NCBI GenBank assembly: GCA_029778105.1
Contig: JAKOQZ010000003.1
Location: 1 to 42,256 of the forward strand
DNA from: Pseudomonadota bacterium
Lineage (GTDB): Bacteria > Pseudomonadota > Alphaproteobacteria > Micropepsales > Micropepsaceae
Direction: 5' to 3'
DNA: 42,256 nt
The notes under the pieces are model-generated. The model saw only the letters and a program-made list of their open reading frames with translations. It was not told the origin of the DNA and ran no database searches. Positions 28,224 to 38,650 of the stretch are shown in pieces. The position numbers were made by a program, and so were the translations under genes. How positions within the stretch are numbered: position 1 is the stretch's first letter; every line of letters begins with the position of its first letter.

Positions 28224-29438
28224 TCAGGCCGTAAAGCTCTTCATCGGCACCGCCGGGTCGGCGAGTTTCGCCGGATCGGCAGGCTTTTTCTGCGCGATGA
28301 GCTGGCGGCCGATCATGTATTCCGGCACCGCGTTCACCGCGTCGACGGCGGCGACATGGCCATCGCGCAGATAGAACACCGCGAATTTCCGCGTCGCCGG
28401 GTCGCCGCGCACTACCACCTCATCGCCGGGCGCGGAGATGCCCGCGATCTGCAGCTTGAGATCGTACTGGTCCGACCAGAACCAGGGCACTTCGGCATAG
28501 ATCTTGGGCCGACCGACGATCGACAGCGCCGCCGCCTTGGCCTGGTCGATGGCGTTCTGCACCGATTCAAGGCGCAGACGGCGGCCGAGCAGGGGGTTGG
28601 GGTGATTGGCGCAATCGCCGATCGCGTAGACGTTGGGATCGGAGGCGCGGGCATATTCATCGACCACGATGCCGTTCTCGCAGACGAGGCCGGCGGCCTG
28701 GGCGACCTCCTGTTCGGGCAGGATGCCGATGCCGGCGATCACCAGATCGGCGTCGATGTCGCCATTGGCGGTGTGCACCACCAGCGATCCATCGGCCGCC
28801 TTGTCGAAACCGTGAACGCCGGTGCGGGTGAGGATGGTGACGCCTTCGGCCCGGTGGACGCCTTCAAAGAAGTCCGAGATCTGCTGCGAGGTGACGCGCT
28901 GAAGGCAGCGTTCGAGCGCCTCGACCACCGTGACCTTCAGCCCGCGTTTCGCCGCCACCGCCGCGGTCTCCAGCCCGATATAGCCGCCGCCGACGACGAC
29001 CAGCCGCTTGCCGGCCTCGAAGTGAGGCTGGATCGCCTTCACGTCGGCGATGCCGCGCAGATAAAAGATGCCGGGCAGATCGGCCCCCGGAACGGTGAGC
29101 TTGCGCACCCGGCTGCCGGTGGTGAAGGCCAGCGTCTCGTAAGGCAGCACCGCGCCGTCGGCGAGCGTCACGGTTTTCGCCGTCAGATCGACCGCGGTGG
29201 CGCGGACGTTGAGCATCAGCGCCGCGTTGGCCTGGGCGTAGAATTCCGGCGGCTTGATGTAGAGGCGGTCCTCGGCCATCTCGCCGGAGAGGAATTTCTT
29301 GGACAGCGGCGGGCGCTGATAGGGCGGAAACGCCTCGTCGCCGATCACCGTGATGGGCGGCTGATAGCCCTCGGCCCTGAGGCTCGCCACAAGCTGCGAA
29401 GCCGCCTGACCCGCGCCGATCACCACCATTCCCGACAT
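28224..29438 (-). CDS. FAD-dependent oxidoreductase / ferredoxin reductase (putidaredoxin reductase-like)
   Basis: MVVIGAGQAASQLVASLRAEGY, RPPLSKKFLSGE, VVVGGGYIGLETAAVAAKRG, YAIGDCANHPNPLLGRRLRLESVQNAIDQAK. Confidence 0.93.
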   Translation of the reverse strand: MSGMVVIGAGQAASQLVASLRAEGYQPPITVIGDEAFPPYQRPPLSKKFLSGEMAEDRLYIKPPEFYAQANAALMLNVRATAVDLTAKTVTLADGAVLPYETLAFTTGSRVRKLTVPGADLPGIFYLRGIADVKAIQPHFEAGKRLVVVGGGYIGLETAAVAAKRGLKVTVVEALERCLQRVTSQQISDFFEGVHRAEGVTILTRTGVHGFDKAADGSLVVHTANGDIDADLVIAGIGILPEQEVAQAAGLVCENGIVVDEYARASDPNVYAIGDCANHPNPLLGRRLRLESVQNAIDQAKAAALSIVGRPKIYAEVPWFWSDQYDLKLQIAGISAPGDEVVVRGDPATRKFAVFYLRDGHVAAVDAVNAVPEYMIGRQLIAQKKPADPAKLADPAVPMKSFTA

Positions 29439-29544
29439 GTATTTCCCCCTGATTTTCCGGCGGCGGACCCTGCCGGAAGCGGGCAGGCGAATCAACGTGG
29501 TATCGGACATTGCCGCCGCCGCGCGGCATGAGGCAAAAGAGGCC

Positions 29545-30018
29545 ATGCAGGCAGCGATTCACGCGACGCAGATGCCCATCGGCTTGCCCGATCTCGCCGC
29601 CGTCGGCCGTCTGGGCGCGGCGATCGCCCGCCGCCTGACGGTGGGGGACGCGGTGCTGCTGAAGGGCGATCTGGGCGCAGGCAAGACCACGCTGGCCCGG
29701 GCCATCCTGCTGGCTCTCGGCCATGAGGGCGAAACGCCCTCGCCGACCTTCACATTGCTGCAAAGCTACGCGTTGAAACTGCCCGTCGCCCATCTCGACC
29801 TCTACCGGCTGAAGCAGCCCGGCGAGATCGAGGAGCTGGGTCTGGACGATGCCCTGAACGAAGGCGCGGCGCTGATCGAATGGCCGGAACAGGCGGAAGA
29901 CTATCTGCCGGACGATGCGCTGACGGTGGCGCTGGGCGCAGAGCCGCGCATGGCGGTTTTGAGCGGCGGCGGACGCTGGCCGACGCTGATCCCCGGCATC
30001 GTGCAGGAGGCGGCATGA
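29545..30018 (+). CDS. tsaE: tRNA threonylcarbamoyladenosine biosynthesis ATPase TsaE
   Basis: LLKGDLGAGKTTLARAIL, TPSPTFTLLQSY (SPSPTFTLLQSY), HLDLYRL, LIEWPEQAEDYLP. Confidence 0.94.
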   Translation: MQAAIHATQMPIGLPDLAAVGRLGAAIARRLTVGDAVLLKGDLGAGKTTLARAILLALGHEGETPSPTFTLLQSYALKLPVAHLDLYRLKQPGEIEELGLDDALNEGAALIEWPEQAEDYLPDDALTVALGAEPRMAVLSGGGRWPTLIPGIVQEAA

Positions 30019-31082
30019 GCCGCGAGGCCGACATCGCCGCATTTCTGCACCGCGCCGGATGGGGCGCGGCGCAGCGCGACCGGCTGCCCGGCGACGCCTC
30101 GACGCGCAGCTATGAACGCCTGACGCTGAACGGCCGGACCGCGATGCTGATGAATCAGCCCCGTTCGGTCGAAACCGAACCCTGCCCCCCCGGGGCCGAC
30201 GCGGCCGAGCGCACGGCGCTGGGCTACAATGCCCTTGCCCGGCTGGCGGCGGGGCGGGTCGACGCCTTCATCGCCTGCGCGCGCTATCTGAAATCGCGCG
30301 GCCTGTCGGCGCCGGACATTCTCTTCGCCGACGCACCGCTGGGGCTGGCGCTGATCGAGGATCTGGGCGACGGGCTCTACGCCCGGCTGATCGAGGAGGG
30401 CGCAGACGAAGGCGCGCTCTACGACGCGGCGATCGACGCCCTGCTGGTGCTGCACGCCGAAGCGCCGCCCGACATCCTGCCCGGCGGGTGGCCGCTGCTC
30501 GCCTATGACGATCTGGCGCTGAAGACTGCGCACGACATCTTCACCGAATGGATGCCGCGCTATCGCCCCGTGACGTTCGACGCCGAGGCGCTGGAAGCAT
30601 GGGAGACGTTCTGGGCCCCCATCCGCGCCCTTGGCGAAGCCAATGCGAGCGTCTTCTGCCATCGCGACTATCACGCCGAAAACCTCATCTGGCTGCCGGA
30701 ACGCGAGGGCGCGGCGCGGGTGGGGCTGCTGGATTTTCAGGATGCGGTGAAGGCGCATCCGGCCTGGGATCTTTCCATGCTGCTGCACGACGCCCGCCGC
30801 ACGATCAGCCCCGAACTGGAGACGGCGTGCCTGGAGCGCTATCTCGCTCTCGCCCCGGTCGAGCGCGAACCTTTCCTGGCCGACTACCACGCGCTCGGCG
30901 CGCTCAATATCGTGCGCATTCTGGGCATCTTCGCGCGGCTGGTGACGCGGGACGGCAAGCCGCGCTATGCCGCGTTCATGCCGCGCCTGTGGACCTATCT
31001 CGACCGCTGCCTCGCCGATCCGGCGCTCGCGGTTCTCAAAACCTGGTTCGACGACCACGTGCCGCACGGGGTGCGCGTATGA
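30015..31082 (+). CDS. amgK: Phosphotransferase, N-acetylmuramate/N-acetylglucosamine kinase AmgK-like
   Basis: APH fold motifs VFCHRDYHAENLIWLP and GLLDFQDAVKAHPAWDL; ATGA overlaps with tsaE and the nucleotidyltransferase. Confidence 0.85.
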   Translation: MSREADIAAFLHRAGWGAAQRDRLPGDASTRSYERLTLNGRTAMLMNQPRSVETEPCPPGADAAERTALGYNALARLAAGRVDAFIACARYLKSRGLSAPDILFADAPLGLALIEDLGDGLYARLIEEGADEGALYDAAIDALLVLHAEAPPDILPGGWPLLAYDDLALKTAHDIFTEWMPRYRPVTFDAEALEAWETFWAPIRALGEANASVFCHRDYHAENLIWLPEREGAARVGLLDFQDAVKAHPAWDLSMLLHDARRTISPELETACLERYLALAPVEREPFLADYHALGALNIVRILGIFARLVTRDGKPRYAAFMPRLWTYLDRCLADPALAVLKTWFDDHVPHGVRV

Positions 31083-31819
31083 GCGCCCCCACCCGCGCCA
31101 TGGTGCTGGCGGCCGGACTGGGCACGCGCATGCGCCCCTTGAGCCTCACCCGGCCCAAGCCGCTGATCGAGGTGGCGGGCAAGCCGTTGATCGACCACAT
31201 GCTCGATCGCCTGGTCGCGGCGGGCGTGACCTTTGCGGTGGTCAACGTCCACTATCTCGGCGACATGGTCGCGGCCCATCTGAAACACCGCAAGGATATC
31301 GAGATCGTCGTCTCCGACGAGCGCGCGGCGCTGCTCGACACCGGCGGGGGCACGGTGGCGGCGCTGCATCATTTCCGGGACGAGGCGTTCTTTTCGGTCA
31401 ACACCGACGCGCTGTTCGTGGATGCGCGCGGCGATGCGCTGCAGCGTCTGGCGCGGTCGTGGGACGAGACGCGCATGGACGCGCTGATGCTGCTGGCGCT
31501 GACCGTGCGCTCGGTCGGCTATCACGGGGCCGGCGATTTCACGATGGACGCGGCCGGGCGGCTGAAACGCCGCAGCCCGCGCACCGTCGCGCCCTTCGTG
31601 TGGACGACGGTGCAGATCTGCCACCCGCGCCTGTTCGCCGATCCGCCGGCTGCGAAATTCTCCACCAACGTGGTGTGGGACCGCGCCATCGCCGCCGGGC
31701 GGCTCTATGGCCAGCGGCTCGACGGCGACTGGCTTGAGATCAACACGCCCGAGGCGGTCGACGACGCCGAAGCGTGGCTGAGCGAGGAAGGCCTGTGGCG
31801 CAAGGGCCGGGCCGCGTGA
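31079..31819 (+). CDS. murU: Nucleotidyltransferase, MurU-like
   Basis: MVLAAGLGTRMRPLSLTRPKPLIEVAGKPLIDHMLDRL; adjacent to amgK. Confidence 0.87.
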   Translation: MSAPTRAMVLAAGLGTRMRPLSLTRPKPLIEVAGKPLIDHMLDRLVAAGVTFAVVNVHYLGDMVAAHLKHRKDIEIVVSDERAALLDTGGGTVAALHHFRDEAFFSVNTDALFVDARGDALQRLARSWDETRMDALMLLALTVRSVGYHGAGDFTMDAAGRLKRRSPRTVAPFVWTTVQICHPRLFADPPAAKFSTNVVWDRAIAAGRLYGQRLDGDWLEINTPEAVDDAEAWLSEEGLWRKGRAA

Positions 31820-34785
31820 GCGCCACGCCGCACGGCGTCTACACCATCGCGCCGGGGCGCGCGTTCCTCACCGATCTGGCCGAAGGGCTGGTCGCCCGGT
31901 TCGACCGCGACAGCGATCCCATGGCGCTGGCCGGCGCCACGATCTTCCTGCCGACGCGGCGCGCCGCCCGCGCGCTGGCGGAAGCGTTGACCAAGGCGAC
32001 GAAGCGCGATGCGGTGGTGCTGCCGCGCATCGTGACGCTGGGCGATGTCGACGAGGACGAGGCGCTGATCGACGCGGAGGCGGATCTCGGCGACCTGCCG
32101 CCCGAGATCGCGCGCCTGCAGCGCGAGATGATCCTGGCCGAGCGCGTCGCCATCTTCCGCCGCGACAGCGGATCGGCCGGCGGCTTCGCCGTGTCGCTGG
32201 CGCTGGCGCGCGCGCTGGCGCGGCTGATCGACGAGGCGGCCAATGAAGACGCCGACCTGTCGGGCATCGCCGATCTGGTGCCCGCCGATCTGGCGCTGCA
32301 CTGGGAACAGACCGGCGCGTTCCTGGCGCTGGTGACGGCGGAGTGGCCGGGCATCGTGAAGGCGCGGGGGCGGATGGACCCGGCCGAGCGCCGCAGCCGC
32401 CTCATCCGCGCCTATGCCCGCCGTCTGGCCGAACGCCGCCCCGATGCGCCGTTCATCGTCGCCGGCTCGTCGGGCTCGATCCGCGCGAGCGCCGATCTGA
32501 TGAAGGTGATCGCCGGGCTACCGAACGGTGCGGTGATCCTGGACGGGCTCGACACCCATCTCGACGCCGCGAGCTGGGAGGTGCTGCCGCCCAGCCATCC
32601 GCAATTCGCGCTGAAGGAATTGCTGATCCATCTGGGGCTCGACCGCATGGCGGTGGGGCCGTGGCGGGGCAGCGCCGAGGATGCCGGGGCGCGCCACCGC
32701 TTTCTCACCGAGGCGATGCGTCCGCCCGACACCGCCGATCTGTGGCCGCGCCGGAAAAGCGCGGCGGCCAGCGCGCTGAAGGCCGGCGTTGCCGGGCTGG
32801 CGCTGATCGAGGCGGCGAACGAACGCGAAGAGGCGCTGGCGATCGCGCTCGCCATGCGGCGCACGCTGGAGACGCCGGAGAAGACCGTCGCGCTGGTGAC
32901 GCCCGACCGGATGCTGGCCCGGCGCGTCGCGGCCGAACTGCGCCGGTGGGGCATCGCCGCCGACGACAGCGCCGGCATGCCGCTGGCCAAGGCCGAGGCC
33001 GGGGCGCTGATGGGTCTCATCCTCGCCGCCGCGCAGTCGGGCGGCGCGCCGGTCGATCTGCTGGCTATGCTGAAACATCCCTGCGCCGCGCTGGGGATGG
33101 AACGCGCGACGACGCTGCGCCTGGTGCGGCGGCTGGAGCGGCGCGTGCTGCGCCCGGCGCGCGTGACCGGCGGCTTCGCCGAGATGCGCGCACGGCTCGG
33201 CGAGACGGGCGCGGACGGAACGTCGCGCTGGGGCATCGGCGACGAGGAACGGCGCGCGATCGGCGAGGTGCTGACGGCGACCGAAGACGCGCTGGCGCCG
33301 CTCGTCGCGCTCGGGCGCGGCGCGCACGGCATGGAGCGGCTGACCGCCGCGCATGCCGCCGCGCTGGAGCGGCTGACCCGTCAGGCCGAAAGCGGCCGCG
33401 CCGCGATCTGGCGCGGCGCCGACGGCGAAGCGGGCTTTGCCTTGATGCAGGCGCTGGCCGAAGCGGCCGAAGGCGGCGTCGCGCTGACCCTCGCCGACTA
33501 TGCCATCACCTTTGACGGCGCGGCGCGCAGCGTCGCCGTGCGGCCGCAGGGGCCGCGCCATGCCCGCGTCGCGATCTGGGGCCCGCTGGAAGCACGCATG
33601 CAGTCGGCCGATCTGATGATCCTCGGCGGCCTCAACGAAGGCGTCTGGCCGCAGAACCCGTCCGACGATCCGTGGCTGACCCGGCAGATGCGCGCGACGC
33701 TGAAGCTGTCGCAGCCCGAACGCCGCATCGGTCTGTCGGCGCACGATTTCGCCACCATGGCGGCGCAGCCGGACGTGCTGCTGACGCGGGCGCGACGGCA
33801 GAACGGCGCGCCGTCGAACGCCTCGCGCTTTCTGCTGCGTCTGACGGCGCTGGCCGATGGCTGCGGCGCGCCGATCCCCACCGACGACGCGCTGGCGATG
33901 GCGCAGAGGCTCGACGCGGCGGCGCGGCCCAAGCCCGCCGCGCGGCCGCTGCCCAGGCCGCCGCTCGCCGCACGTCCGCGGAAATTGTCGGTCACGCGGA
34001 TCGAAACCTGGGTGCGCGATCCCTACGCGATCTATGCCCGGTCGATCCTGAAGCTGAAAAAGCTGGAAGCGCTGGCCGAGCCGTTGAGCGCGCGGGACCG
34101 GGGCGACATCACCCATGCGGCGCTGGAGATGTTCGCCAAGCGCCAGCCCTGGTCGGTCGATCCCTATGAAGCGCTGGTCGCGTGCGGGCGCGAGGCGTTC
34201 GGCGGCTTGATGGACGAGCCCGACGTGCGGGCGTTCTGGTGGCCGCGTTATCTGCGGGCCGCGCGCTTCCTCGCCGGCATCGAGGCCGAATGGGCGGCGA
34301 GCCGCGCCGGACATGTGGCCGAGCTGGAGGCCGAGCATCATTTCGCCGACGTGGATTTCACGCTGGTCGGCAAGCCCGACCGGATCGACCGGCTGAATAC
34401 GGGCGGCGTGCGCGTGATCGACTACAAGACCGGCGCCGTGCCCAGCGCGAAGCAGATTGCGAGCTTCATGGCGCCGCAATTGCCGCTGCTGGCCGCGATG
34501 GCGCGGGCCGGGGCGTTCGGCGATGTCGTGAAGGGCCCGCCCGCCGAACTCGTCTATGCGCAGCTCGGCGGCGGCAAGGTGGAGGGCAAGATCACCGAGC
34601 TGCCGGACGCCGAAGCGACCACCGACGAGCTGGAGCGGCGGCTGAAGGCGCTGGTGCAGCGTTTCGACGATGCCGACTGGCCCTATGCCCCGCGCGTCGC
34701 GATGGAGAAGACGCGCTACGGCAGCGACTATGACCATCTCTCGCGCTTCGACGAATGGGGCGAAGCGGCGGAGGGCGAGGGATGA
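31816..34785 (+). CDS. addB: Double-strand break repair protein AddB
   Basis: ADLMILGGLNEGVWPQNPSDDPWLTRQMR, LSVTRIETWVRDPYAIYARSILKL, C-terminal PD-(D/E)XK LVGKPDRIDR...RVIDYKTG. GTG start at 31816. Confidence 0.92.
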   Translation: MSATPHGVYTIAPGRAFLTDLAEGLVARFDRDSDPMALAGATIFLPTRRAARALAEALTKATKRDAVVLPRIVTLGDVDEDEALIDAEADLGDLPPEIARLQREMILAERVAIFRRDSGSAGGFAVSLALARALARLIDEAANEDADLSGIADLVPADLALHWEQTGAFLALVTAEWPGIVKARGRMDPAERRSRLIRAYARRLAERRPDAPFIVAGSSGSIRASADLMKVIAGLPNGAVILDGLDTHLDAASWEVLPPSHPQFALKELLIHLGLDRMAVGPWRGSAEDAGARHRFLTEAMRPPDTADLWPRRKSAAASALKAGVAGLALIEAANEREEALAIALAMRRTLETPEKTVALVTPDRMLARRVAAELRRWGIAADDSAGMPLAKAEAGALMGLILAAAQSGGAPVDLLAMLKHPCAALGMERATTLRLVRRLERRVLRPARVTGGFAEMRARLGETGADGTSRWGIGDEERRAIGEVLTATEDALAPLVALGRGAHGMERLTAAHAAALERLTRQAESGRAAIWRGADGEAGFALMQALAEAAEGGVALTLADYAITFDGAARSVAVRPQGPRHARVAIWGPLEARMQSADLMILGGLNEGVWPQNPSDDPWLTRQMRATLKLSQPERRIGLSAHDFATMAAQPDVLLTRARRQNGAPSNASRFLLRLTALADGCGAPIPTDDALAMAQRLDAAARPKPAARPLPRPPLAARPRKLSVTRIETWVRDPYAIYARSILKLKKLEALAEPLSARDRGDITHAALEMFAKRQPWSVDPYEALVACGREAFGGLMDEPDVRAFWWPRYLRAARFLAGIEAEWAASRAGHVAELEAEHHFADVDFTLVGKPDRIDRLNTGGVRVIDYKTGAVPSAKQIASFMAPQLPLLAAMARAGAFGDVVKGPPAELVYAQLGGGKVEGKITELPDAEATTDELERRLKALVQRFDDADWPYAPRVAMEKTRYGSDYDHLSRFDEWGEAAEGEG

Positions 34786-37700
34786 GCGACGCCGCCCTGA
34801 TCGCCTCCGATCCGCGCAACTCGGCCTGGGTCAGCGCCAATGCCGGTTCGGGCAAGACCTATGTGCTGACCGCGCGGGTGATCCGGCTGCTGCTGGAGGG
34901 GACGCCGCCCGCGCGTCTGCTCTGCCTGACCTATACGCGTGCCGCCGCCGCCGAAATGCGCCAGCGCGTCTTTGACATTCTGGGCCGCTGGGCGCTGGCC
35001 GACGACGCCACGCTGGACGGCGAGATCGCGGCGCTCGACGGCGCGGTGCCCGACGCGGCCCGGCGCGCGCAGGCCCGCCGCCTGTTCGCGACCGCGCTGG
35101 AGACGCCGGGCGGCTTGAAGATCCAGACCATTCACGCCTTCTGCGAACGTCTGGTCGCGCGCTTCCCCATCGAGGCGAACGCGCCGGTGCCGTTCAGCGT
35201 GCTCAGCGAAAGCGAGGCGGCGGCGATGAAGGCGGCGGCGCGGCGTCAGGCGCTGGCCAATCTCGGACGCGACGGCTCGGACGCGATGATGGAGGCGCTG
35301 GCGCCCCATGTAAACGCGGAAGGCTTCGCAGGACTGTTCGAGGGCCGCAGCGCCCAGCTGATCGACGCCCATGGCGGGGCCGATCCGTGGGCCATCGCCG
35401 GCCTGCCGCCGGGGACGCGGCCCGAAGACGTGATGGCCGAAGCCGGCTTCGACGACGATGGACGGCGGGCGCTTTACGGCGAGGCGGCGGCGCTGCTGTC
35501 GGCCGGAAGCGCGGCGGACCAGGCCGTGGGCAGGAGCATCGCGGCGGCGCTGGCCGCCGACGCCGCCACGCAGTTCGACGCGATGGCGTTCTGCCTGCTG
35601 ACGCAGAAGGGCGAACCGCGCAAGAACCTCGCGACCAAGGCGACGCGCGCGCTCAACCCGGCGCTGTTCGACGCGCTGGACGAGGAGGCGCAGCGCAGCA
35701 TCGTGCTGCTGCGCCAGCGCGCCTCAGCCGAGTCGGCCTGGATGGCGCATGCCCTGAGCGTGCTGGGACGCGAGGTCGCGCGTCTTCATGCCGAGGCGAA
35801 GCGCCTGCGCGGCGCGCTCGATTTCGACGACCTCATCGCTGCCGCCGCCTATCTGCTGCGCAGCTCCGATCACGCCGCCTGGGCGCTCTACAAGCTGGAT
35901 GGCGGGCTGGACCACATCCTCATCGACGAGGCGCAGGATACGAGCCCCGCCCAATGGGCGGTGGTGGAGCGGCTGGCGGAGGATTTCTTTTCCGGCGCAG
36001 GCGCACGCGCCGACAGCGCCACGACGCGCACGCTTTTCGTCGTGGGCGATGAGAAGCAGTCGATCTATTCTTTCCAGGGCGCCGACCGCGCCGCCTTCGC
36101 GAAGTTCCGCGCCCATTTCGCCACGCGCGCGGCCGGGGCGGAGCGGGCCTTCGAGACGCCGACGCTCAACACCTCGCGCCGTTCGGCGCCCGCCGTTCTG
36201 GCGCTGGTGGACGCCGTGTTCCGCGCAGACCAGGACCTGCAGGCCGCCGTGTCGGGCGATGCCTGGGCCGATCATATCGCGCACCGGGCCGACGCGCCGG
36301 GCTGCGTCGATCTGTGGCCGCTGACCGAGATGGAGGCGGCGGACGACGGCGACGACTGGACGAAGCCCGTCGACGCGCCCGGCGCGGGCGATCCGGTCGC
36401 GCGGCTGGCGGGCGATCTGGCGGCGACGATCAAGGGCTGGATCGGGCGCGAGAGCGTCGCGGACAAGGAGAGCGGCGAACAGCGTGCGCTTCGCGCGGGC
36501 GACGTGCTGATCCTGGTGCGGACGCGCGGACGTCTGGCGCGGGCGATGATCCGCAAGCTCAAGCAGGAGGGCGTGCCCGTGGCGGGCGCCGACCGTCTGG
36601 CGCTGCTGGAGCATATCGCGGTCAAGGATCTCATCGCCTATGGCCGCGCCGCGCTGCTGCCGCAGGACGATCTCAATCTGGCGGCGCTGCTGCGCAGCCC
36701 GTTCTTCGACCTGGACGAAACCTCGCTGTTTCATCTGGCCCATGGCCGCGAGGGCGCGCTGTGGCCGCGCCTGATCGCGGCGGCGGACGAAGGTGTCGAA
36801 GGCGTCGACCGGGCGAAGGCGAAAGTCATCCGCGAAACGCTGGCCCGCGCGATCAACCGTCTGGGCCGCGATGCGCCGTTCGATTTCTACGCGCGGCTGT
36901 TGTCGGAGGGCGGGCGGCGCGCCATGCTCGCGCGCTTCGGCGAAGAGGCGGAAGACGTGATCGACGAGTTCCTCGCCGCCGCCGCCGACTATGAGGATCT
37001 GCACGCGCCGAGCCTTGAGGGCTTCCTGCATGCGCTGGAAACCGCAGGCGGCGAGGTGAAGCGCGATCCCGACGCGGCGGGCGGCGCGGTGCGCGTGCTG
37101 ACCGCCCATGGCGCGAAAGGGCTGGAGGCGCCGGTCGTCATCCTGCCCGATACGATGTCGCTGCCGAGCGCGACCTACACGCCCAACCTGCTCGCCTATG
37201 AAGGCGCGCTGGTGTGGCGGCCGTCGGGATCGCCGGAAGCGGTCGCGGCGACGCTGGAATATCGCGCCGCCGAACATGCCGAACACAAGCGGCTGCTCTA
37301 TGTCGCGCTGACCCGGCCGCGCGACCGGCTGATCGTCTGCGGCGTCAAACCGGGCCGCGCCACGGCGAAAGACGCGACCACCTGGTATCAGGCGATCGAA
37401 GCCGGCTTCGATGCGCTGGGCGCGACGACGCCCATCGACACGCCGGCCGGGACAGGCCGCCGGTTCGGAACGCCGGGCCCCGCCGCGGCGGGCGGCGCTG
37501 CGACCATCGCGGCCGCCGGGGCGCTGCCCGGCTGGACCGCCGCACCGGCCCCGGCGGAAGAGCCCATCGGCCTGGTCCGGCCCTCGAAGCTGACGCCTGC
37601 GCTCGCCTTCGACAACGCCGCCGACAGTTTCGGTCTGGCGCGCGGCCGCATCGTCCATCGCCTGCTGCAGAGCCTGCCCGATATCGCGCCCGGACGGCAA

Positions 37701-38150
37701 GCCGATGCCGCCGCACGCTTCCTTGCCGCCCGGGCCGCCGACTGGCCGGCCGGCATGCGCGAGGAAACGGCTGCGCGCGTGCTGGCGATTCTGGACGATG
37801 CGCGCTTTGCCGCCGCCTTCGCGCCGGGCTCGCGCGCCGAGGTCTCGATCGCCGGCAAGGTGGCGGCGCTGGGGCCGGGCGGCTTCATCTCCGGCCAGAT
37901 CGACCGTCTCGCGGCCGATGCCGAAACCGTGCTGATCGTCGACTACAAGACCAATCGCGACCCGCCCGCCACGGCCGAGGCGACGCCGCCGGCCTATCTG
38001 CGCCAGATGGCGCTCTATCGCGAGGCGATGCGGGGCGCGTTCCCCGGCCGCGCGGTGCGGACGGCGCTTTTGTGGACCGAAACGCCGGATCTGATGGCCC
38101 TGCCCGATTCGCTGCTCGACGCCGCGCTGGCCGGGCTCAAGGCCGCTTAA
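34782..38150 (+). CDS. addA: Helicase-nuclease AddA (UvrD-type)
   Basis: WVSANAGSGKTYVLTARVIRLLL, LDFDDLIAAA, HILIDEAQDTSPAQW, VVGDEKQSIYSFQGAD, LTAHGAKGLEAPVVIL, nuclease ISGQIDRLAADAETVLIVDYKTN. Confidence 0.96.
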   Translation: MSDAALIASDPRNSAWVSANAGSGKTYVLTARVIRLLLEGTPPARLLCLTYTRAAAAEMRQRVFDILGRWALADDATLDGEIAALDGAVPDAARRAQARRLFATALETPGGLKIQTIHAFCERLVARFPIEANAPVPFSVLSESEAAAMKAAARRQALANLGRDGSDAMMEALAPHVNAEGFAGLFEGRSAQLIDAHGGADPWAIAGLPPGTRPEDVMAEAGFDDDGRRALYGEAAALLSAGSAADQAVGRSIAAALAADAATQFDAMAFCLLTQKGEPRKNLATKATRALNPALFDALDEEAQRSIVLLRQRASAESAWMAHALSVLGREVARLHAEAKRLRGALDFDDLIAAAAYLLRSSDHAAWALYKLDGGLDHILIDEAQDTSPAQWAVVERLAEDFFSGAGARADSATTRTLFVVGDEKQSIYSFQGADRAAFAKFRAHFATRAAGAERAFETPTLNTSRRSAPAVLALVDAVFRADQDLQAAVSGDAWADHIAHRADAPGCVDLWPLTEMEAADDGDDWTKPVDAPGAGDPVARLAGDLAATIKGWIGRESVADKESGEQRALRAGDVLILVRTRGRLARAMIRKLKQEGVPVAGADRLALLEHIAVKDLIAYGRAALLPQDDLNLAALLRSPFFDLDETSLFHLAHGREGALWPRLIAAADEGVEGVDRAKAKVIRETLARAINRLGRDAPFDFYARLLSEGGRRAMLARFGEEAEDVIDEFLAAAADYEDLHAPSLEGFLHALETAGGEVKRDPDAAGGAVRVLTAHGAKGLEAPVVILPDTMSLPSATYTPNLLAYEGALVWRPSGSPEAVAATLEYRAAEHAEHKRLLYVALTRPRDRLIVCGVKPGRATAKDATTWYQAIEAGFDALGATTPIDTPAGTGRRFGTPGPAAAGGAATIAAAGALPGWTAAPAPAEEPIGLVRPSKLTPALAFDNAADSFGLARGRIVHRLLQSLPDIAPGRQADAAARFLAARAADWPAGMREETAARVLAILDDARFAAAFAPGSRAEVSIAGKVAALGPGGFISGQIDRLAADAETVLIVDYKTNRDPPATAEATPPAYLRQMALYREAMRGAFPGRAVRTALLWTETPDLMALPDSLLDAALAGLKAA

Positions 38151-38263
38151 GGGTCGCTGAAGGTGCGGCTGCTGCAGCGCATCCTTGACGCTCGCGGGCG
38201 GCCTTCCTACGTTCGATGGCAGCGAATAACCCCGGGCCGACGAGGCCCTTTTGGAGGCCCCAA

Positions 38264-38593
38264 ATGGCCCTGAGCAAGATCACCGACCAGAGCTTTCAGG
38301 CCGATGTCCTGAAGTCCGACGAGCCCGTGCTGGTCGATTTCTGGGCGGAATGGTGCGGCCCGTGCCGCCAGATCGCGCCGGCGCTGGAGGAACTTTCCTC
38401 CGAGTTCGACGGCAAGGTGAAGATCGCCAAGCTGAACATCGACGACAACCCTTCGGTGCCCGTGCAGTACGGCGTGAAGGGCATCCCGACCCTGATGATC
38501 TTCCACAAGGGCCAGGTCGCCGCCACCCGCGTCGGCGCGCTGCCCAAGAGCAAGATCAAGGAATGGATCGAATCGACCATCGCCGCCGCCTGA
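38264..38593 (+). CDS. trxA: Thioredoxin
   Basis: VLVDFWAEWCGPCRQIAPALEE, GIPTLMIFHKG. Confidence 0.97.
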   Translation: MALSKITDQSFQADVLKSDEPVLVDFWAEWCGPCRQIAPALEELSSEFDGKVKIAKLNIDDNPSVPVQYGVKGIPTLMIFHKGQVAATRVGALPKSKIKEWIESTIAAA

Positions 38594-38615
38594 ACGACGC
38601 GCAGATTTGAATTTG

Positions 38616-38646
38616 AAAGGCCCCGGTTCGCGCCGGGGCCTTTCTC
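38616..38646. terminator. Bidirectional terminator between convergent trxA and folC
   Basis: Perfect 11-bp stem AAAGGCCCCGG-TTCGCG-CCGGGGCCTTT. Confidence 0.9.
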
Positions 38647-38650
38647 GTAT

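Noticed and set aside
32518-34737. 739-aa ORF antisense to addB
   Set aside because: Shadow ORF of GC-rich coding sequence; no domain signal.
35724-37700. 658-aa ORF antisense to addA
   Set aside because: Shadow ORF; addA helicase motifs are on the + strand.
34782-38150. UvrD-like helicase plus addB nuclease as a defence island
   Set aside because: Typical AddAB pair in conserved tsaE/amgK/murU/trxA context; no accessory defence genes nearby.
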